DNA of 17,129 nucleotides from positions 1-17,129 of the forward strand of contig JAFAEH010000057.1 in assembly GCA_023424135.1 (NCBI GenBank). The letters run 5' to 3'. The translations under genes were made by a program, and so were the position numbers. This DNA comes from Actinomycetes bacterium. Lineage in GTDB: Bacteria; Actinomycetota; Actinomycetes; Actinomycetales; Cellulomonadaceae. Below are positions 13,868-17,129 of this stretch, piece by piece. The notes under the pieces are model-generated. The model was given only the letters and a program-made list of their open reading frames with translations. It made no database searches and had not been told where the DNA came from. Position 1 is the stretch's first letter; the number at the start of each line of letters is the position of its first letter.

Positions 13868-13892
13868 GGCGACGACGCCGACCGTCGTCGCC
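13868..13892 (+). promoter_or_regulatory. Leader hairpin before the Tat-protein gene
   Basis: GGCGACGAC and GTCGTCGCC form a 9-bp perfect stem with a 7-base loop, ending just before the GGGGGGAG ribosome site. It may influence translation or mRNA stability. Confidence 0.35.
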
Positions 13893-13907
13893 CGGGGGGA
13901 GCCAACG

Positions 13908-15374
13908 ATGCGTGAGTCCAGCGACACCCGGCGGGCGACGGACCCGCACGTCCGCGAGACGCCCACGGACGCGCCGGTGTTCGGACGTCGGGCGTTCCTC
14001 GCACTCGCGGGATCCGCGGCGGTCGTCGTCGTCGGCGCGGGCGGGGCCGCCGCGCACGACGGGCGCGCGTGGGGGCCGCGGTTCGTCGTGAACCACCGCC
14101 CGGGTCGCGGGCACGGGACGGGGGCCGTGCGGGCCGCCGTCGCGTTCGTCCGTGCGTCCACCGATGCGTACCCGCAGGTCAACACCGGTCCACGGCTCGC
14201 GCAGAGCTACGCCGACGAGCTCGGTCTGTTCAGCACCGCGTTCGTCTACGACAACGCGTTGGCGATCTGCGCGCTGCTCGCCGACGGGCGGCGCAGCAGC
14301 GTCGACACCGCACGCGTCATCGGCGACGGGCTGGTGTTCGCGCAGGACCACGACCCCGACCACGCCGACGGGCGGCTGCGCCAGGGGTACAACGCCGGCC
14401 CGTACACGTTCTACGACGGCACACCGCAGCCCGACGGGTTCGTGCGCGCCGACGGGTACGCGAACGTCGGGTGGCAGTTCGGGTTCCTCGGCACCGCCGT
14501 CGGGGACATGGCGTGGCCCGGGATCGCGTTGCTGCACCTGTTCGGTGCCACGCGCGACACCCGCTACCGGGACGCGGCCGTCCGCATCGGCGAGTGGATC
14601 ACCACGCACGCGTGGTCGACCGCCCCGCTCGGAGGCTTCTCGTTCGGCGTCGACGGCGCGAACGCCCCCGTCCCCCACGGCTCGACGGAGCACAACGTCG
14701 ACTGCGTCGCGTTCTTCACCATGCTCCGCAAGGTGACCGGCAACCGCCGCTGGACCGACGCCGCCGAGCACGCACGCGCATTCGTCGACCTCATGTGGGA
14801 CGCAGGCTCGGGCTGGTTCTGGACCGGCACGAACGACGGCGTCGAGATCAACCGCGACCCCGTGCCCCTCGACCCGGCGACGTGGAGCAGGCTCGCGATC
14901 GGCGACCGCCGCTACGACGGTGCGCTCGACTGGGCCGCCGACGCGCTCGCGGTCGTCGACGACGCGACGGACGCGACGTCGCAGCTCCCCGACGGTGGCC
15001 GCGTCGCCGGTGTCACGTTCAGCACCGCGTCCCTCACGTCGACCGCGCAGTACAACGACACGACCGTCCACCCGCAGGGCGTCTGGCTCGAGGGCACCGC
15101 CCAGCTCGCGACGTCCCTGCTGGACCGCGACCGCCGCGGTGACCGAGAACGCGCCGGTCGCCTGCTCGCGCAGGTCGGGCACGCGCAGGACCTGCTGGGT
15201 GCCGGTCAGCACCTCGGCGGCGCGGAGGTCGACGGCGGGGTCGTCGCCGCGTCCAGCCTGCTCGACACCGGCTTCGGGTTCGGCTACTTCCAGGTCCAGC
15301 ACGTGGGTGCGACGTCGTGGTTCCTGCTCGCGTCGTCCCGCGCCAACCCGATGCGCTGGGGCGGGCTGCGCTGA
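13908..15374 (+). CDS. Tat-exported six-hairpin glycosidase-like protein
   Basis: This 488-residue protein has a twin-arginine signal (GRRAFLALAG, R27-R28) followed by a hydrophobic core and AAAH, with likely cleavage near residue 49, so it is exported folded. The mature part has repeated helical pairs with aromatic and acidic loops: LFSTAFVYDNALAICALLADG, RQGYNAGPYTFYDG, FGFLGTAVGDMAWPGIALLH and STEHNVDCVAFFTML. This is the style of (alpha/alpha)6-barrel carbohydrate enzymes. I cannot assign a GH family or substrate. ATG 13908 is chosen for its GGGGGGAG ribosome site and because it places the Tat motif near the N-terminus; the frame is open back to 13593 but that part is not protein-like. 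Role: probable extracellular polysaccharide processing. Confidence 0.82.
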   Translation: MRESSDTRRATDPHVRETPTDAPVFGRRAFLALAGSAAVVVVGAGGAAAHDGRAWGPRFVVNHRPGRGHGTGAVRAAVAFVRASTDAYPQVNTGPRLAQSYADELGLFSTAFVYDNALAICALLADGRRSSVDTARVIGDGLVFAQDHDPDHADGRLRQGYNAGPYTFYDGTPQPDGFVRADGYANVGWQFGFLGTAVGDMAWPGIALLHLFGATRDTRYRDAAVRIGEWITTHAWSTAPLGGFSFGVDGANAPVPHGSTEHNVDCVAFFTMLRKVTGNRRWTDAAEHARAFVDLMWDAGSGWFWTGTNDGVEINRDPVPLDPATWSRLAIGDRRYDGALDWAADALAVVDDATDATSQLPDGGRVAGVTFSTASLTSTAQYNDTTVHPQGVWLEGTAQLATSLLDRDRRGDRERAGRLLAQVGHAQDLLGAGQHLGGAEVDGGVVAASSLLDTGFGFGYFQVQHVGATSWFLLASSRANPMRWGGLR

Positions 15375-15392
15375 GGGGGCTCCGCACCCCCT
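15374..15392 (+). terminator. Hairpin at the end of the Tat-protein gene
   Basis: AGGGGG (starting at the last base of the stop codon) and CCCCCT form a 6-bp stem with a 7-base loop. No T-tract follows. It sits between convergent genes. Confidence 0.35.
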
Positions 15393-15452
15393 GCGACCCC
15401 GTCGTCCGTGACGGATCACCGGCTCTCGGCGTGACGGGTCACGGGGTCGTGC

Positions 15453-15836
15453 TCAGGGACGTCGCGTGTCTCCGTCGACGTAGCGCCACCCCTCGTCGTC
15501 GCGGACGAACCGGCTGACCTCCCGCATCGACCCGCGCCCGGCGGGGCCGCGCCAGAACGCCTCGAACTCCACCGTGCCCGTGCGGTCGAACACCCCGCCG
15601 CCGGACGTCGCGAGCACGTCGAGGCGGTACCACCGGACGTCGTCGTCGAGCGTGAGGTCCGCCGGGCGGGTCGACGGGTCCCACGTCCGCGCCAGGTACG
15701 CGACGTCCCCGACGGCGAACGCGCTGAACCGCGACCGCATGAGCTGCTCGGCCGTCCCGGCGGTGCGCTCGCCGCGGTGCAGGGGCCCGCAGCACTCGTC
15801 GAACGGCAGACCGGACAGGCACGGGCAACGGGACAC
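15453..15836 (-). CDS. YchJ family SEC-C motif protein
   Basis: This 127-residue protein starts with a zinc-binding SEC-C-type motif SRCPCLSGLPFDECCGPLH (C4, C6, C15, C16 or H20) and continues with TAEQLMRSRFSAFAVGDVAYLARTWDP, the conserved YchJ core (UPF0225), which has an NTF2-like fold. It ends with the FRDD-type strand pair EVSRFVRDDEGWRYVDGD. Function is unknown in all bacteria. The start is GTG 15836. A GATACT box ends seven bases upstream, so it is probably leaderless. An ATG further upstream would lie inside the 39-bp palindrome and is rejected. It is convergent with the Tat-protein gene and divergent from the DoxX-like gene. Confidence 0.88.
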   Translation of the reverse strand: MSRCPCLSGLPFDECCGPLHRGERTAGTAEQLMRSRFSAFAVGDVAYLARTWDPSTRPADLTLDDDVRWYRLDVLATSGGGVFDRTGTVEFEAFWRGPAGRGSMREVSRFVRDDEGWRYVDGDTRRP

Positions 15837-15842
15837 GCGGCC

Positions 15843-15848
15843 AGTATC
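15843..15848 (-). promoter_or_regulatory. Putative -10 box of the YchJ gene
   Basis: On the minus strand GATACT precedes GTG 15836 by six bases, placing the transcription start at or next to the start codon. The perfect palindrome lies immediately upstream, where it could control this promoter. Confidence 0.45.
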
Positions 15849-15856
15849 GCCATACC

Positions 15857-15895
15857 GTGAAGCGTTGATGCCGGATTCCGGCATCAACGCTTCAC
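15857..15895. repeat. Perfect 39-bp palindrome between divergent genes
   Basis: Arms of 19 bases (15857-15875 and 15877-15895), each beginning or ending GTGAAGCGTTGATGCCGGA or its complement, are perfectly symmetric around a single T. It lies between the 5' ends of the YchJ and DoxX-like genes, so it is not a terminator for either. It could be an operator, a repetitive extragenic palindrome, or a small mobile hairpin. If transcribed it would form a near-perfect hairpin. Confidence 0.85.
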
Positions 15896-15941
15896 ACGAC
15901 CACGTCCGTCCGCGGCGGACCCGAGCCCGAGGGGGACGGCG

Positions 15942-16349
15942 ATGGGGACGGTGCGTGCACCGCTGGGTCGGGGCGCGCGTGGGCTCGTCGCCGCGTTCGC
16001 CGTCTCCGGGACCGTGCACCTGGTCCGCCCGGAGGTCTTCGAGCCGATCGTCCCGCGTGCGTTGCCTGCCCGGCGCGCGCTCGTCGTGTGGTCGGGTGTC
16101 GCGGAGCTCGTGTGCGCCGCAGGCCTGCTCGTCCCGCGCACGCGACGCGCCGCGGGGATCGCGAGCGCCGCGCTGCTCGTCGCGGTCTACCCCGCGAACG
16201 TGCAGATGGCGGTCGACACCGTGCGCTCGGCCCGTCGCAGGACGACGACCCCCCGCGTGGCCCGCGCGGCGCTCGCGCTCGCACGTCTGCCGCTGCAGTG
16301 GCCGATGGTCCGCTGGGCGGCCACCGCGGGCAGGTCCGACGGGTCGTGA
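15942..16349 (+). CDS. DoxX family membrane protein
   Basis: This 135-residue protein has the DoxX-like pattern: AFAVSGTVHLVRPEVFEPIVPRALP, then SGVAELVCAAGLLVPRTRRAAG and a last part LVAVYPANVQMAVDTVR with LARLPLQWPMVRWA. Four short hydrophobic segments are expected in the cytoplasmic membrane. DoxX-type proteins are often linked to redox or thiol stress, but this sub-branch is uncharacterised. A GAGGGGG ribosome site precedes ATG 15942. It is divergent from the YchJ gene across the palindrome and followed on the same strand by another membrane protein gene. Confidence 0.87.
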   Translation: MGTVRAPLGRGARGLVAAFAVSGTVHLVRPEVFEPIVPRALPARRALVVWSGVAELVCAAGLLVPRTRRAAGIASAALLVAVYPANVQMAVDTVRSARRRTTTPRVARAALALARLPLQWPMVRWAATAGRSDGS

Positions 16350-16359
16350 CGGGACGTGC

Positions 16360-16390
16360 GAAGGGTGTCGGCTCGCGACGGCCACCCTTC
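16360..16390 (+). terminator. Hairpin after the DoxX-like gene
   Basis: GAAGGGTG (16360-16367) and CACCCTTC (16383-16390) form an 8-bp stem around a 15-base loop that can pair further (TCGG/CGAC-type). No T-tract follows. It could be a terminator between the DoxX-like gene and the next gene. Confidence 0.4.
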
Positions 16391-16457
16391 ACGCCCCGGG
16401 TGAGGAACCCTGGGGGCGCACGCTCGTTGGACGGGGAGGACGAGACCGGGAGGGGAC

Positions 16458-17129
16458 ATGCGGCCGAGCAGGACACAGGTGGGCAGCGCACTCGTCGCGG
16501 GTGCGGCGACGGTGGTCTGGTACGCGACGCCCGACGTCGTGCGCTCCCGCACCGCGCGCGCCTGGGTGAAGGCCGCGTGCGCGGGGGTGGCGCTGGCGGC
16601 GGGGGTGCCGCAGATCCGCCACGAGCGTGCCGCTGCCGAGAGCCGCGCGCGCTGCGGTGACGCACACGCCTCCGGTGACGCGCACATGTTCGGTGGTGTG
16701 CTCACCTCCAGCGGCGCGGGTGGGTCCAGCGGCGGAGCGGCGCACGGCGATGCGAGCACGCCCGACGCGCGCACATGCGGCGACGTGGGTACGGCATCTG
16801 ACGCACGCGAGCCCGTCGACGTGCACAGGCCCGTCGACGCGAACACGTCCGTCGTCGCGAGGACGGCCGCTGACGTGCCGCAGGGCCCGGCGCCCGGCGG
16901 GTCGCCCGCGTTGTCCGACGTGCTGCGCGAGCTGTCCCCACGCGCTCGCGCGGCGGTCGTGGGCGGTGCGATCGGCTCGCTCGTCGTCGGGACGGCCGTG
17001 ACCGTCGCCGCCGAACGCTGGCTGTTCCGTCGCGCCGAGACCCGCCGGGCCGCGGGCGACCGTTGGGCGCACACCCGCACGGGCGTGCTCCTGGGCGCGG
17101 CGGCGCTCGCGCTCACCCTGGTCCCGGAC
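16458..17129 (+). CDS. Membrane protein with repeat linker, 3' truncated by window
   Basis: This frame begins at ATG 16458 with GGGAGGGG directly upstream and stays open to the window edge (224 codons, no stop). The N-terminus has a hydrophobic segment (VGSALVAGAATVVWYA) and a second (VKAACAGVALAAGVP). Residues 66 to about 138 are a low-complexity linker of degenerate hexapeptides such as CGDAHA, SGDAHM, VDVHRP and VDANTS. A further hydrophobic helix (AAVVGGAIGSLVVGTAVTVAAERW) and another starting at the edge (TGVLLGAAALALTL) follow. It is an uncharacterised membrane protein, and the linker probably varies between strains. The function is unknown. Confidence 0.75.
   Translation, partial: MRPSRTQVGSALVAGAATVVWYATPDVVRSRTARAWVKAACAGVALAAGVPQIRHERAAAESRARCGDAHASGDAHMFGGVLTSSGAGGSSGGAAHGDASTPDARTCGDVGTASDAREPVDVHRPVDANTSVVARTAADVPQGPAPGGSPALSDVLRELSPRARAAVVGGAIGSLVVGTAVTVAAERWLFRRAETRRAAGDRWAHTRTGVLLGAAALALTLVPD
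16653..16865 (+). repeat. Degenerate 18-bp tandem repeat in coding sequence
   Basis: Units of 18 bases encode six residues. The clearest run is 16812-16829, 16830-16847 and 16848-16865, the first two sharing CCCGTCGACG. A second run starts at 16653 (TGCGGTGACGCACACGCC-type units). Intervening units are strongly diverged. The repeat encodes the linker of the membrane protein. Confidence 0.55.

Noticed and set aside
13593..13907. Upstream extension of the Tat protein
   Set aside because: The extension overlaps the ABC-F end, is low in protein-like character, and would bury the Tat signal in the middle of the chain.
1..17129. CRISPR array
   Set aside because: No regularly spaced direct repeats with unique spacers; the only tandem repeats are coding hexapeptide units near the right edge.

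Overview
The window is high-GC actinobacterial DNA. The right part (about 10.2-17.1 kb) has very GC-rich third codon positions, leaderless-looking starts, a PadR regulator, an ABC-F ATPase, a Tat-exported (alpha/alpha)6-type protein and DoxX/YchJ housekeeping-type genes. This fits a Cellulomonas-like or related Micrococcales chromosome. The genus is an inference from style, not proven by any gene here.

Left edge (1-1604): a 47-bp remnant of an ISL3-family transposase gene, then a complete ISL3-family insertion sequence (158-1604) with clear terminal inverted repeats, an intact DDE transposase and no visible target duplication.

Accessory island (about 1605-9990): base composition is visibly less extreme and most proteins are of poorly known function. 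In order: a two-gene minus-strand operon of an HTH plus ImmA/IrrE metallopeptidase and a DUF4411 PIN-like protein (toxin-antitoxin-like); a NERD-domain nuclease-like protein (minus); a divergent DUF6414-like protein (plus); a convergent protein with an HEAGH zincin motif (minus); a small zinc-ribbon-like protein (minus); a divergent CoiA-like PD-(D/E)XK-type protein with a coiled coil (plus); and a translationally coupled pair of a DUF4258-like protein and an unknown 120-residue protein, preceded by a promoter-like sequence and a leader hairpin. Nuclease-like folds, metalloproteases and a TA-like pair together suggest a mobile defence or stability island. No recognised complete defence system is present.

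Boundary (9859-10261): a gene-free stretch with a 12-bp direct repeat and three strong hairpins, including a textbook intrinsic terminator. It probably marks where island meets ordinary chromosome.

Chromosomal part (10262-17129): PadR regulator divergent from a four-helix membrane protein, with a palindromic operator between them; a VOC/glyoxalase-like protein; a possible small ORF behind a symmetric heptamer array; an ABC-F ATPase; a Tat-secreted six-hairpin glycosidase-like protein; YchJ (SEC-C) divergent from a DoxX-family protein with a 39-bp perfect palindrome between them; and a membrane protein with a degenerate hexapeptide-repeat linker that runs off the right edge.
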